Origin: Acidimicrobiaceae bacterium
GTDB lineage: Bacteria > Actinomycetota > Acidimicrobiia > Acidimicrobiales > UBA8592
NCBI GenBank assembly: GCA_024641655.1
Contig: JAHECR010000009.1
Coordinates: 1-64,000 of the forward strand
Direction: 5' to 3'
Length of the DNA stretch: 64,000 nt
In this document: piece after piece, positions 39,962 through 47,916 of the stretch
Position numbering within the stretch: position 1 is the first letter of the stretch
How the letters are laid out: each line of letters opens with the position of its first letter
Translations under genes and position numbers: made by a program
The notes under the pieces: model-generated
What the model saw: the letters and a program-made list of their open reading frames with translations, nothing else
Told to the model about the DNA's origin: nothing
The model's database searches: none

Positions 39962-40196
39962 AACTTCTGATAGTTGCCCTGTCGGCCGTGGCCGTCAATG
40001 GCTCGTGGCGAGTTGTTCCGAATCGCCCCAGGTGTTCACACCCCCGAAACAACCAACGAAAGGTCCATGCAAGATCGAGTCGACGACACTGGCGGCTTCT
40101 CATGAGACCGGACTGCGCAGGCCCGAACACCGCGGCGTTGGCCTGTTCGCCTGTGAGCCTCTGGACTCTTCGGAGACCGGCCGCGAGACTGGAGCC

Positions 40197-40994
40197 ATGA
40201 GTACCACGACGAGCGATTCAGGGGGGCCGTCGATGCCGGTCGACATCGACGCGTTGCGCGATGAGGTACGCCTCAAGTACGCAGCCGTCGCTGTGGCCCC
40301 TGATGACGACTACCACTTCCACACCGGACGCGCCGCGGCTGAGCGATGCGGCTACGACATGGGGGCGGTCGATGATCTTCCAGCGGTCGCGGTCGAGTCC
40401 TTCGCCGGGGTCGCCAACCCCTTTGAGCTGCGTGCACTTCGACCTGGCGAGAAGGTGGTGGATCTCGGCTCGGGCGCGGGCTTCGACACGTTCTTGGCTT
40501 CCCGGGCCGTCGGGGCCGGTGGCTATGTGGTCGGCGTGGACATGACCGACGAGATGCTCACGAAGGCGCGCTCCACCGGCGCCACGATGGGTGTCACCAA
40601 CGTGGAGTTCCGCGCCGGTTATCTGGAGGAACTCCCAGTAGACGATGGGTGGGCCGACGTCGTGATCTCCAACGGGGTGATCAACCTTTGTCCTGACAAG
40701 GCGGTCGCATTCAATGAGGCGTGGCGGGTGTTGCGCCCCGGAGGGGTGTTGCAGTTCGCCGACATCGCCAACGGCCGGCCCGTGCCCGAAGAGGCGATGC
40801 GCCAGATCGACTTGTGGACCGGTTGAATCGCCGGTGGCCTGCCGTGCGCAGGCTGGAAGAAGATGCTCGACGAAATCGGGTTCGTCGATATCGAGATCGG
40901 GCGACCGGTCGACACGTTCGGGGGCGCGAGCGGCGAAGCCAACGCCAGAACCTTTGACGTCCATGGCTACCCGTTCCGCGCCCGCAGACCCTGA
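40197..40994 (+). CDS. arsM: ArsM-like methyltransferase with in-frame UGA at a conserved Cys position (candidate selenoprotein)
   Basis: Residues 1-209 read as an arsenite-methyltransferase/UbiE-like enzyme: RCGYD near 51, the SAM site [44 protein letters not shown] and LRPGGVLQFADI. After DLWTG comes TGA at 40824-40826, then the same frame continues as IAGGLPCAGWKKMLDEIGF to GYPFRARRP and a final TGA at 40992-40994. This is the family's normal C-terminus, in which DLWTG is followed by Cys. With read-through the protein has 265 residues and position 210 would be selenocysteine. A 6-bp hairpin begins 11 bases after the UGA. Without read-through it would be a 209-residue truncated product or a pseudogene. 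No sel genes are in the window. Confidence 0.7.
40837..40853 (+). promoter_or_regulatory. Candidate bacterial SECIS-type hairpin after the in-frame UGA
   Basis: GCCTGC at 40837-40842 pairs perfectly with GCAGGC at 40848-40853 around a five-base loop CGTGC. The loop is 17-21 bases downstream of the UGA and contains G residues, within the range expected for SelB-binding elements in bacteria. Extra pairing of CC (40831-40832) with GG (40855-40856) could extend it across an internal loop. A hairpin of this size can occur by chance in GC-rich DNA. Confidence 0.5.
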
Positions 40995-41382
40995 CCGCGC
41001 AAGCAACCGCCCAACCAGTGTGAATGCTTCACCGACGCGGCACGACCGGACCGGTCGACGCTCCCATGGCATCGGTGCGTGACCGACGCCGGAGTGCGCG
41101 CTCAATGAAGAGTCTGACGAGCGACCCGCAACGTTGGACCCGTTCAGCCTGGTAGCGGCTCTCGGGTCGGTGCCCATGGACCATCGGCCTGCCACGACCA
41201 GTACGGAACCGGGTACACCGTGCAGTGTGCCTCCGAGCGGTGGTGGGTCACACTGAGCCGGTCGCGATTGAGCGCGTCGTCGACGTCATCGCATCGTGAC
41301 CAACTGTGACCAATCTGTGACCACGGCACCTGGTTGACGCGACAGGCCGAGGGGCGGCTGGACTCCGCTGGTCAGCCGTTGT
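40995..41382. other. Intergenic stretch without a recognisable gene
   Basis: This 388-base stretch separates the ArsM-like gene from tRNA-Leu. Small open frames exist but none reads like a protein. The only structure I see is a set of three near-identical GTGACCAA elements at 41296-41324. Confidence 0.6.
41296..41324. repeat. Three GTGACCAA/C direct repeats near tRNA-Leu
   Basis: GTGACCAA at 41296-41303 and 41306-41313, and GTGACCAC at 41317-41324, are spaced by 10 and 11 bases, about one helical turn. Their role is unknown; protein-binding sites on one DNA face or a short decayed repeat are both possible. They lie 3' of the tRNA gene, which is on the minus strand. Confidence 0.5.
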
Positions 41383-41465
41383 GCCCGGGGCGGGACTTGA
41401 ACCCGCACTCCCTTACGGGAAAGGGATTTTGAGTCCCCCGCGTCTGCCACTTCCGCCACCCGGGC
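41383..41465 (-). tRNA. tRNA-Leu (anticodon CAA)
   Basis: On the minus strand a complete 83-base class II tRNA can be folded. It has acceptor arms GCCCGGG and CCCGGGC, a D region GTGGCGGAAGTGGCAGAC, an anticodon loop CTCAAAA giving CAA for UUG codons, a variable arm CCCGTAAGGG, and a T loop GGTTCAAGTCC. No CCA is encoded. It lies 244 bases upstream of fabD on the opposite strand. Confidence 0.93.
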
Positions 41466-41709
41466 GTGGGTGGGCGAACCGCTCGCTTGCGGCGCGCAAG
41501 CAGCGTAGCCTCGGGGGCGCCCGGTGCCACCCACGCGCCCCTCACACCGACACGGCCACGGCGCCGGCGACGGCGACGGCGACGGGGTCGAGCACGACGC
41601 CGAAGTTGCGCAGATTCGAATTCGTAACCAGGATGAAACCTTCGTCTCCCGTCGTGAGTCACAATGCAGTCCACAACCACGCCCGCCCCCGAGAGGTTGT
41701 AGCCCAGCG
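41466..41709. promoter_or_regulatory. Upstream region of the fab operon with overlapping palindromes
   Basis: This 244-base gap between tRNA-Leu and fabD presumably holds the fab operon promoter and the tRNA promoter. Two overlapping perfect palindromes, ATTCGAAT (41614-41621) and CGAATTCG (41617-41624), lie about 90 bases before fabD and are a possible operator for a fatty-acid regulator. I cannot place -10 or -35 elements with confidence. Confidence 0.3.
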
Positions 41710-42888
41710 ATGATCGTGTTCACCTACCCCGGCCAGGGGTCACAGAAGTCCGGCATGGGCGAAGCCTGGGTCGACCATCCCTCGTGGGAGCTCGTCGTCG
41801 ACGCCGCCGAGACATCGGGGCGCGACCTCGAGGCCTTGCTCCTCCGCGCCGACGACGACGAGCTCCGCCACACCCGCAACGCGCAGTTGGCGACGTTCCT
41901 CACGTCGATGGTCGTGTTCGACGCCGTCCAGCGTGTGGGAGTCAGCGCCGTCGCCCACGCTGGCCACAGCCTCGGCGAGTACTCCGCGCTGACTGCGTCG
42001 GGGGCCCTCGACTTCGACGACGGCGTTCGGCTGGTGTTCGAGCGCGGCGAAGCGATGCAGGTGTGCGCTGAGGACCGAGATGGCACCATGGCCGCGATCC
42101 TCGGCCTCGACGACAATCTCGTCGAGAGCGCGTGCCACCGGGTCGACGACGATGTGTGGGTCGCCAACTTCAACGCACCCGGCCAGGTCGTCATCGCCGG
42201 GTCCCCCTCGGGGGTCGCGGCTGCGTGTGCGGTCGCGAAGGAGCTCGGAGCGAAGCGCTCGATGCCCCTGCCGGTATCGGGCGCCTTCCACACACCGTTC
42301 ATGGGCCCGGCGCGCGAACGCCTCCGCAAGGCCATCGACCAGGTCGAGTTCCGGGACCCGGATCATCCGGTGTTCGCCAACGTCGACGCGATCGGTCACG
42401 ACTCCGCCGGCGACTGGCCGGCGCTGCTCTCCTCCCAGCTGACGAGCCCCGTGCGCTGGCGCCAGACCCTCCACGCGCTCGATGCCGCCGGGTTCACCAC
42501 CTTCGTCGAGCTCGGCCCCGGCGCGGTGCTCACCGGGATGGCCAAACGAACCGTCAAGGACGGGCGGACACTGAAGGTCAACACCCCCGACGACATCGAC
42601 GCCCTCCTCGAGGCCGTCTCGGGTCAGCCGGCCCCGATCGCCGGCGGGGCGCTCGAAGGCGAGCACCTGTTCGCCACGGAGCGTCTCGTCGTGAGCCCCT
42701 CGGCGGGCGTGTTCGTTCCGGTCCACCAGGCGCTCACCGGCACCATCATCGACGCCGGCCGACTCATCGGCCACGTCAACGGCATCGAGGTGCGCAGCCC
42801 TTTCGCCGGGGAGATCCAAGGATTCCTCGCCGTCGATGGCGAGCGAGTCACCGCGAGCCAGCCGATCGCCTGGCTACGAACGAGCTGA
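41710..42888 (+). CDS. fabD: malonyl-CoA:ACP transacylase with a C-terminal lipoyl-like domain
   Basis: FabD loads malonate onto acyl carrier protein. The N-terminal 310 residues are canonical: FTYPGQGSQKSGMG, nucleophile Ser87 in GHSLGEYSAL, His194 in SGAFHTPFM, and ELGPGAVLTGM. Residues 326-392 form an extra domain (VVSPSAGVFVP to ASQPIAWL) with the pattern of a biotinyl/lipoyl beta-sandwich: SP-x2-G-x-F, then RSPFAGEI-x-GFL-x2-DGE-x-V-x3-QPIAWL. The hairpin where biotin-bearing Lys normally sits reads HVNGIEV, without Lys. ATG 41710 opens the fab operon. Confidence 0.93.
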   Translation: MIVFTYPGQGSQKSGMGEAWVDHPSWELVVDAAETSGRDLEALLLRADDDELRHTRNAQLATFLTSMVVFDAVQRVGVSAVAHAGHSLGEYSALTASGALDFDDGVRLVFERGEAMQVCAEDRDGTMAAILGLDDNLVESACHRVDDDVWVANFNAPGQVVIAGSPSGVAAACAVAKELGAKRSMPLPVSGAFHTPFMGPARERLRKAIDQVEFRDPDHPVFANVDAIGHDSAGDWPALLSSQLTSPVRWRQTLHALDAAGFTTFVELGPGAVLTGMAKRTVKDGRTLKVNTPDDIDALLEAVSGQPAPIAGGALEGEHLFATERLVVSPSAGVFVPVHQALTGTIIDAGRLIGHVNGIEVRSPFAGEIQGFLAVDGERVTASQPIAWLRTS

Positions 42889-42892
42889 GGCC

Positions 42893-43846
42893 ATGCAGAA
42901 CCTGACTCCCACGCGCGGCGCCGTCATCACCGGATGGGGCACCGCACTGCCGAACAAGGTCGTCACCAACGACGATCTCGCCGCGACACTCGACACCAGC
43001 GACGACTGGATCAGCGAGCGGACCGGTATCCGCGAACGCCGCATCGGGGGCACCACGTCGGGCCTGGCCGTCGAGGCCGGCGCACTGGCGCTCCAGCGCG
43101 CCGGCGTCGATCCCTCCGAGATCGATCTCCTCGTGCTCGCCACGACGACACCCGACGACCAGGTCCCGGCAACGTCGTCGAAGGTGCAACACGAGCTCGG
43201 ACTCACGTGCGGTGCGATGGACATCAACGCCGCCTGTAGCGGATTCGTGTACGGCCTGGTCACCGCGCACGGGTTCATCGCAAACGGCTGCGACAAGGTG
43301 CTGCTCATCGGGGCCGAGACCCTCTCGCGCATCACCGACTGGAGCGATCGCAGCACCGCGATCCTCTTCGCCGACGGCGCCGGGGCGGTCGTCCTCGAAT
43401 CCGTCGACGGCCCCGGACAGCTACTCGGGTGGAATCTCGCCAGCATGGGGGGCTTGCGCCACATCCTCCATGCCGAGATCGGCGGCCATCTCAAGATGGA
43501 GGGACGCGAGGTCTTCCGGCAGGCCGTGGTCGCCATGTGCGAGTCCGCAGAAGCAGCCCTGGAGAACGCCGGCGTGAGCGCATCGGACGTATCGCTGGTC
43601 GTGCCTCACCAGGCCAACATCCGTATCATCGACGCGGCCATGAAGCGCCTTGGCATTCCCCGCTCGAAAGCCGCGGAGGTCATCCACCGCACCGGCAACA
43701 CCTCATCGGCGTCGATACCGCTGACGTTGGTGGACGCGATCGACCACGGTCGCATCGCCGCCGGCGACATCTTGCTGCTCGTCGGCTTCGGCGCCGGCAT
43801 GACCTCCGCCAGCGCGGTGATCCGCTGGGGCGGCCACCGGCCATGA
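42893..43846 (+). CDS. fabH: beta-ketoacyl-ACP synthase III
   Basis: FabH starts each fatty acid chain by condensing an acyl-CoA primer with malonyl-ACP. The triad is complete: Cys115 in INAACSGF, His in VVPHQANIRI, and Asn in HRTGNTSSASI. The enzyme is 317 residues, a typical size. It starts four bases after fabD and overlaps fabG by ATGA, so it is part of a tight fab operon. Confidence 0.96.
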   Translation: MQNLTPTRGAVITGWGTALPNKVVTNDDLAATLDTSDDWISERTGIRERRIGGTTSGLAVEAGALALQRAGVDPSEIDLLVLATTTPDDQVPATSSKVQHELGLTCGAMDINAACSGFVYGLVTAHGFIANGCDKVLLIGAETLSRITDWSDRSTAILFADGAGAVVLESVDGPGQLLGWNLASMGGLRHILHAEIGGHLKMEGREVFRQAVVAMCESAEAALENAGVSASDVSLVVPHQANIRIIDAAMKRLGIPRSKAAEVIHRTGNTSSASIPLTLVDAIDHGRIAAGDILLLVGFGAGMTSASAVIRWGGHRP

Positions 43847-44547
43847 GCCGCGTGGCGCTGGTCACCGGCGGCAACCGCGGGATCGGCCTCGCGATCGCGC
43901 GGTCGCTCACCGACGCCGGCCATCGTGTGGCCGTGACGTACCGGTCCGCCGCGCCCGACGACGAACGGCTCCTGGCGGTGCCCTGTGACGTGACCGACGC
44001 AGCATCGGTCGATCGAGCCTTCACCCAGATCGAGGAGGCGCTCGGGCCCGTCGAGATCCTCGTTTCCAACGCCGGCATCACCAAGGACGGCCTGCTTCTC
44101 CGGATGAGCGAGGACGACTTCACCAGTGTGCTCGATGCCAACCTCACCGCCGGGTTCCGCGTGGCCAAACGCGCAACCAAGTCGATGATGAGGGCGCGCT
44201 GGGGCCGCATCGTGTTCATCTCTTCCGTCGTCGGCCTCGGCGGACAGGCCGGACAAGCGAACTACGCCGCGTCCAAGGCCGGGCTCGTGGGTCTCGGCCG
44301 GTCGCTTGCCAAGGAGTTCGCGACACGCAACATCACGGTCAACATCGTCGCTCCCGGACCGGTGCAGACCGACATGATCGATGCCCTCAGCGATGACCAG
44401 AAGACGGCCATGCTCGACAGCGTCCCCCTCAAGCGTTTCGCGGACCCCGCGGAGATCGCTGCGGCAGTCACGTTCCTCGCCGGCGACGACGCCGGCTACA
44501 TCACCGGCGTCGTCCTCGCGGTCGATGGCGGGTTGGCAATGGGTTGA
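43843..44547 (+). CDS. fabG: 3-oxoacyl-ACP reductase
   Basis: This NADPH-dependent short-chain dehydrogenase reduces beta-ketoacyl-ACP during elongation. The 234-residue protein has the cofactor motif TGGNRGIG at residues 8-15, NAG in VSNAGITKDG, and the catalytic Ser128, Tyr141 and Lys145 (YAASKAG). The operon context between fabH and acpP supports the FabG role over other short-chain dehydrogenases. Confidence 0.94.
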   Translation: MSRVALVTGGNRGIGLAIARSLTDAGHRVAVTYRSAAPDDERLLAVPCDVTDAASVDRAFTQIEEALGPVEILVSNAGITKDGLLLRMSEDDFTSVLDANLTAGFRVAKRATKSMMRARWGRIVFISSVVGLGGQAGQANYAASKAGLVGLGRSLAKEFATRNITVNIVAPGPVQTDMIDALSDDQKTAMLDSVPLKRFADPAEIAAAVTFLAGDDAGYITGVVLAVDGGLAMG

Positions 44548-44620
44548 GCTTCCCAGCCGCTAGGTTTTCTCCGTTCGTTCCAGGCGAGCACCGCCGCAAT
44601 CCAATGAAAGAAGGCAACCC

Positions 44621-44857
44621 GTGAGCGACGAGCAGTTCGAACGCTTCAAGAAGTGCGCCGTCGAAGTTCTCTCCGTCGACGCTTCCAAGGTCACCATGGA
44701 GGCGAGCTTCGCTGACGATCTCGACGCCGACAGCCTGGACCTCGTCGAGCTGGTCATGGCGCTCGAGGAGGAGTTCGACGTCACCGTCGAAGAGGACGAG
44801 CTCGAAGGCATCTCCACCGCCGGTCAAGCCTTCACTCTCGTCACCAGCAAGCTCTGA
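44621..44857 (+). CDS. acpP: acyl carrier protein
   Basis: This acidic 78-residue carrier has the phosphopantetheine attachment site at Ser38 in [12 protein letters not shown]. It holds growing acyl chains for the fab enzymes. It starts with GTG 44621, preceded by GAAAGAAGG, after a 73-base gap from fabG, and its stop overlaps the fabF start by one base (TGATG). Confidence 0.96.
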   Translation: MSDEQFERFKKCAVEVLSVDASKVTMEASFADDLDADSLDLVELVMALEEEFDVTVEEDELEGISTAGQAFTLVTSKL

Positions 44858-46029
44858 TGGCCCGCCGCGTTGCCGTCACGGGCATCGGCGTCGTCGCCAA
44901 CTGTGGCACCGACACCGAGACCTTCTGGAAAGGCCTCCTCACCGGGGTGCCCGACACCGGCTTCGACATCATCGAGTTCGATCCGTTGCCCTACTTCGAC
45001 GGCAACGCGAAGGACGCTCGCCGTGCGGACCGCTTCACGCAGTTCGCGCTGGCAGCAGCCGACGAGGCCCTGACCCAAGCCGGTGAGCTCAGCGCCGACC
45101 CGGGTCGCATCGGCGTGTGGATCGGCACCGGTGTCGGCGGCATCGGCACCCTCGAGGAGCAGATCGGCATCTTCATCGAGAAGGGCCCACGACGCGTCTC
45201 GCCGTTCCTGGTGCCGATGATGATGTCGAACGCAGCGGCCGCGGCGGTTTCCATGCGCTACGGCTTCCAAGGCCCCTGCGAGAACACCGTCACCGCGTGC
45301 GCGGCGGGCACCCAGTCGATCGGCCGAGCGGCCGACCTGATCCGGCTCGGCAGATGCGACGCCGTGATCACCGGCAGCAGCGAGGCCGCGCGCAGCCCGG
45401 TCGGCAAGCAGGGCTTCATCAACATGACCGCCACGTCATCGGCGGGCATCAGCCGCCCGTTCGACGCCGCACGCGACGGCTTCATGCACTCCGAGGGCGC
45501 CGGCGTGCTGGTTCTCGAGGAGTGGGAGATGGCGGTCGCCCGTGGGGCCACGGTCCTCGGCGAGATCCTCGGATCCGCGAGCACCGCAGATGCCCATCAC
45601 ATCACAGCACCCGCGCCTGGTGGCTCCGGTGCCGTGCGATGCATGGAGCTGGCCCTCGAAGATGCCGGCCTGAGCGCCGCGGACATCACCCACATCAATG
45701 CCCACGGCACGTCGACCCCGCTGAACGACGCCGCCGAGGCCGAGGCGGTCTCCAAGGTCTTTGGCGCCGGGGGACCCCCGATCACCTCCATCAAGGGGGT
45801 AACCGGCCACGGCCTCGGTGCTGCAGGAGCGATCGAGGCCGTCGCCGTGATTCTCGCGATGCAGCACCGGCTGATCCCGCGCACCTTCGGAACGACAGCG
45901 GTCGATCCCGAAATTGCGCCGATCAACCTCGTCCTCGGTCAGCATCTCGCCTGGGAACCCGGTCCGGCGATGAGCAATTCGTTCGGCTTCGGCGGTCACA
46001 ACGGCACGATCATCCTCGGACCGGCCTGA
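44857..46029 (+). CDS. fabF: beta-ketoacyl-ACP synthase II
   Basis: FabF is the elongating condensing enzyme of fatty acid synthesis. The 390-residue protein has nucleophile Cys148 in VTACAAGTQS, His in INAHGTSTPLND, a second His in GVTGHGLGAAG, and the C-terminal NSFGFGGHNG. It is slightly shorter than the usual 410 residues because of compact loops. It is the last plus-strand gene of the fab operon and converges with the fabZ-like gene after 25 bases. Confidence 0.96.
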   Translation: MARRVAVTGIGVVANCGTDTETFWKGLLTGVPDTGFDIIEFDPLPYFDGNAKDARRADRFTQFALAAADEALTQAGELSADPGRIGVWIGTGVGGIGTLEEQIGIFIEKGPRRVSPFLVPMMMSNAAAAAVSMRYGFQGPCENTVTACAAGTQSIGRAADLIRLGRCDAVITGSSEAARSPVGKQGFINMTATSSAGISRPFDAARDGFMHSEGAGVLVLEEWEMAVARGATVLGEILGSASTADAHHITAPAPGGSGAVRCMELALEDAGLSAADITHINAHGTSTPLNDAAEAEAVSKVFGAGGPPITSIKGVTGHGLGAAGAIEAVAVILAMQHRLIPRTFGTTAVDPEIAPINLVLGQHLAWEPGPAMSNSFGFGGHNGTIILGPA

Positions 46030-46054
46030 CGCCTCACCGCGGCGCCACTCGGCG

Positions 46055-46480
46055 TCAACCGATGACGAACATCACCTCAGCGGAGCAAGCTCTTTCTCCG
46101 CCGACCGAGGCAGTCCCGGTGGCCTTGCCCGCGCGCGCCGACATCCGTTGGACGTCGATGCGCAGGTCGAGTCGGTCGCCGGGGAGCACCTGGCGGCGGA
46201 ACCGGGCACCATCGAGGCCCCCGAACAACGGGATGCGACCGACGAACCGCTCATCGAGCAGCACCACGTACGCCCCGAGCTGGGCGATGGCTTCACACAT
46301 CAGGACCCCCGGCAACGTCGGACGGCCGGGAAAGTGGCCGGCGAAGAAGGCCTCGTCGTCGCCGAGCTGCCAGTAGCCCTCGGCCCAGGACCCCGCTTCG
46401 TAACCGGTGACCTCGGTGAGGAAGAGGAACGGGTCGCGGTGGGGCAGCACGTCGACCGGCTGGGGGATGGATGCGCTCAT
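46055..46480 (-). CDS. fabZ: 3-hydroxyacyl-ACP dehydratase, FabZ type
   Basis: This hot-dog-fold dehydratase of 141 residues has catalytic His in VLPHRDPFLFL and Glu in GHFPGRPTLPGVLMCEAIAQLGA. It would remove water from 3-hydroxyacyl-ACP, the step missing from the neighbouring plus-strand operon. The start is ATG 46480, with a perfect AGGAGG five bases upstream on the minus strand; a longer frame from 46507 has no such site. It is transcribed separately, towards fabF. Confidence 0.9.
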   Translation of the reverse strand: MSASIPQPVDVLPHRDPFLFLTEVTGYEAGSWAEGYWQLGDDEAFFAGHFPGRPTLPGVLMCEAIAQLGAYVVLLDERFVGRIPLFGGLDGARFRRQVLPGDRLDLRIDVQRMSARAGKATGTASVGGERACSAEVMFVIG

Positions 46481-46504
46481 TGAACCCTCCTGGGGTGAAA
46501 ACGA

Positions 46505-46537
46505 CATCGGGGACCGTCTCGTCGACGATCCCCGATG
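46505..46537. terminator. Terminator-like hairpin downstream of the HU gene
   Basis: CATCGGGGA (46505-46513) and TCCCCGATG (46529-46537) form a perfect 9-bp stem around 15 bases. On the minus strand, the direction of the HU gene ending at 46572, the stem is followed by TCGTTTTC, a moderate T run. It lies just upstream of the fabZ start and would insulate the two genes. Confidence 0.65.
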
Positions 46538-46571
46538 TTTCGTACGTGCTCGTGACGACGATGCGCCGTCG

Positions 46572-46862
46572 CTAGGCCTTCTTGGACGCCTTCGCCGCCG
46601 CCTTGAGCTTGGAGCCGGCGCTGAGCTTCATCGCGTTGGCCCCGGCAACGTTGATCGTCTCGCCGGTCTGGGGGTTCCGACCAGTGCGTGGTCCGCGGTA
46701 GGTGCGCTCGAAGGTCATGAAACCGGTGAGGGTGATCTTGCCACCCTTTGTTGCGACCTCGCTGGTGACGACGTCCTCGAGCGCCTTCAGAACAGCATCG
46801 GCATCGGTCTTGGTGACGCCGGCACGCTCGGCAAGCGCATCGACGAGCTCGGACTTGTTCAT
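46572..46862 (-). CDS. hup: HU-family DNA-binding protein
   Basis: This histone-like protein of 96 residues (MNKSELVDALAERAGVTKTDADAVLKAL, GFMTFERTYRGPRTGRNPQTGE) bends and compacts DNA as a dimer. The arm motif GRNPQTGE is intact. The C-terminus has only a short Lys/Ala tail (SKLKAAAKASKKA), unlike the long tail of mycobacterial HupB. It is a single-gene unit with its own hairpin terminator. Confidence 0.95.
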   Translation of the reverse strand: MNKSELVDALAERAGVTKTDADAVLKALEDVVTSEVATKGGKITLTGFMTFERTYRGPRTGRNPQTGETINVAGANAMKLSAGSKLKAAAKASKKA

Positions 46863-47050
46863 TGGTATTCCTCCTGATGCCCGCCCTGGGCCTGTTCGGT
46901 AGTGGCTCGAGCACGGGCTTCTCTTGTGCGTCGAACAGCGCCCAAATTACACAGCTGTAAGACCAATTCCCCGGCAATCCGCCAAATTCACGTAGTACGA
47001 ACTACATAACGGGTGCGCTCCGCCGAGACCGGCCCACTAGCCTGACCGAC
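46863..47050. promoter_or_regulatory. Divergent promoter region between hup and the ECF sigma factor gene
   Basis: This 188-base region is relatively AT-rich for the window. It contains a short inverted repeat GTAGT-ACGA-ACTAC at 46992-47005, about 45 bases upstream of the sigma start, which may mark a regulatory site. I cannot assign the promoter boxes securely. Confidence 0.35.
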
Positions 47051-47626
47051 GTGGAGCGGCCCGATACGACCCCCAGCGCGCCGACGACGACCTCCGCGAC
47101 CGACCGACGCTTCGCCGAGCTCGTCCTCCCCGAGGTCGATGTCTTGTACCGGGTAGCGATATCACTGACGCGCAACGCCGCCGACGCCGAGGACCTCGTC
47201 CAGGACACCCTCCTGCGGGCCTATCGCGCCCTCGACCGATTCGACGGCCGCTACCCACGTGCGTGGCTGTTGACGATCCTGCGCAACGCCCAGATCAACC
47301 GCGTGCGCCGGCGGCGCCCCGAACTGCTGCGCGACCCCGACGCCGCCATGGAACGCCTCGCCGATACCGAGACGGGGCGGTCCGTGGAAGAGATCGTCGT
47401 GGACGTGGGTTTCGACGCCGAGGTCGAACGCGCCTTCGCCGACCTGCCTGGGAAGTTCCGCGACGCGGTCGAACTGGTCGACATCGCGGGTCGGAGCTAC
47501 CAGGAGGCCGCAAACGAGCTCGGCGTACCGCTCGGCACGATCATGAGCCGGCTCCACCGGGGCCGTAAACGCATCAAGTCCCAGCTGGAGTCGGAGGGCT
47601 ACACCGTGCGAGGAGCACGATCATGA
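47051..47626 (+). CDS. ECF sigma factor, SigR/SigH-like
   Basis: The protein is 191 residues with sigma region 2 (VDVLYRVAISLTRNAADAEDLVQDTLLRAYRALDRFDG, PRAWLLTILRNAQINRVRRRRPE) and region 4 (LPGKFRDAVELVDIAGRSYQEAANELGVPLGTIMSRLHRGRKRIKSQL). The pattern is that of group ECF sigma factors that respond to thiol-oxidative stress. It starts with GTG and overlaps the following anti-sigma gene by ATGA. Confidence 0.9.
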   Translation: MERPDTTPSAPTTTSATDRRFAELVLPEVDVLYRVAISLTRNAADAEDLVQDTLLRAYRALDRFDGRYPRAWLLTILRNAQINRVRRRRPELLRDPDAAMERLADTETGRSVEEIVVDVGFDAEVERAFADLPGKFRDAVELVDIAGRSYQEAANELGVPLGTIMSRLHRGRKRIKSQLESEGYTVRGARS

Positions 47627-47916
47627 GATTCACCCGACACCGGCACCAGCCGCTGCCCGACCATGCCGATTGTCGGCAGGTGGCACGGGTACTGCAGAGC
47701 TACCTGGACGGCGAGATCGACCCCGTCGACGTACCGGCGATCACCGAACACCTCGACGCATGCCGAGACTGCGGTCTCGCCGAAGCCACCTACGACCGGA
47801 TCAAGGTGGCCCTGGCGAGACCGTCGGGTACCGACATCGACCCTGCGGTCCTCGAGCGTCTGCGTTCGTTCACCGAAGCCCTGGAGCGGTCCGTGGACCC
47901 TCAGAGCGAGGCGTAA
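47623..47916 (+). CDS. zinc-binding anti-sigma factor (RsrA-like)
   Basis: This 97-residue protein carries the ZAS motif His-x3-Cys-x2-Cys (EHLDACRDC) with an upstream [18 protein letters not shown] helix. It would bind the adjacent sigma factor and release it when its cysteines are oxidised. The ATGA overlap with the sigma gene fits the usual stoichiometric pair. Its last five codons lie opposite the end of metH (16-base convergent overlap). Confidence 0.88.
   Translation: MRFTRHRHQPLPDHADCRQVARVLQSYLDGEIDPVDVPAITEHLDACRDCGLAEATYDRIKVALARPSGTDIDPAVLERLRSFTEALERSVDPQSEA

Noticed and set aside
40824-40826. Treating the ArsM-like gene as a simple nonsense pseudogene
   Set aside because: Not excluded, but judged less likely: the downstream frame keeps normal codon use and the exact family C-terminus, the UGA replaces a conserved Cys, and a suitable hairpin follows it.
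41144-41329. Small minus-strand open frame between the ArsM-like gene and tRNA-Leu
   Set aside because: It has no recognisable sequence features, no ribosome site, and a composition unlike the surrounding proteins.
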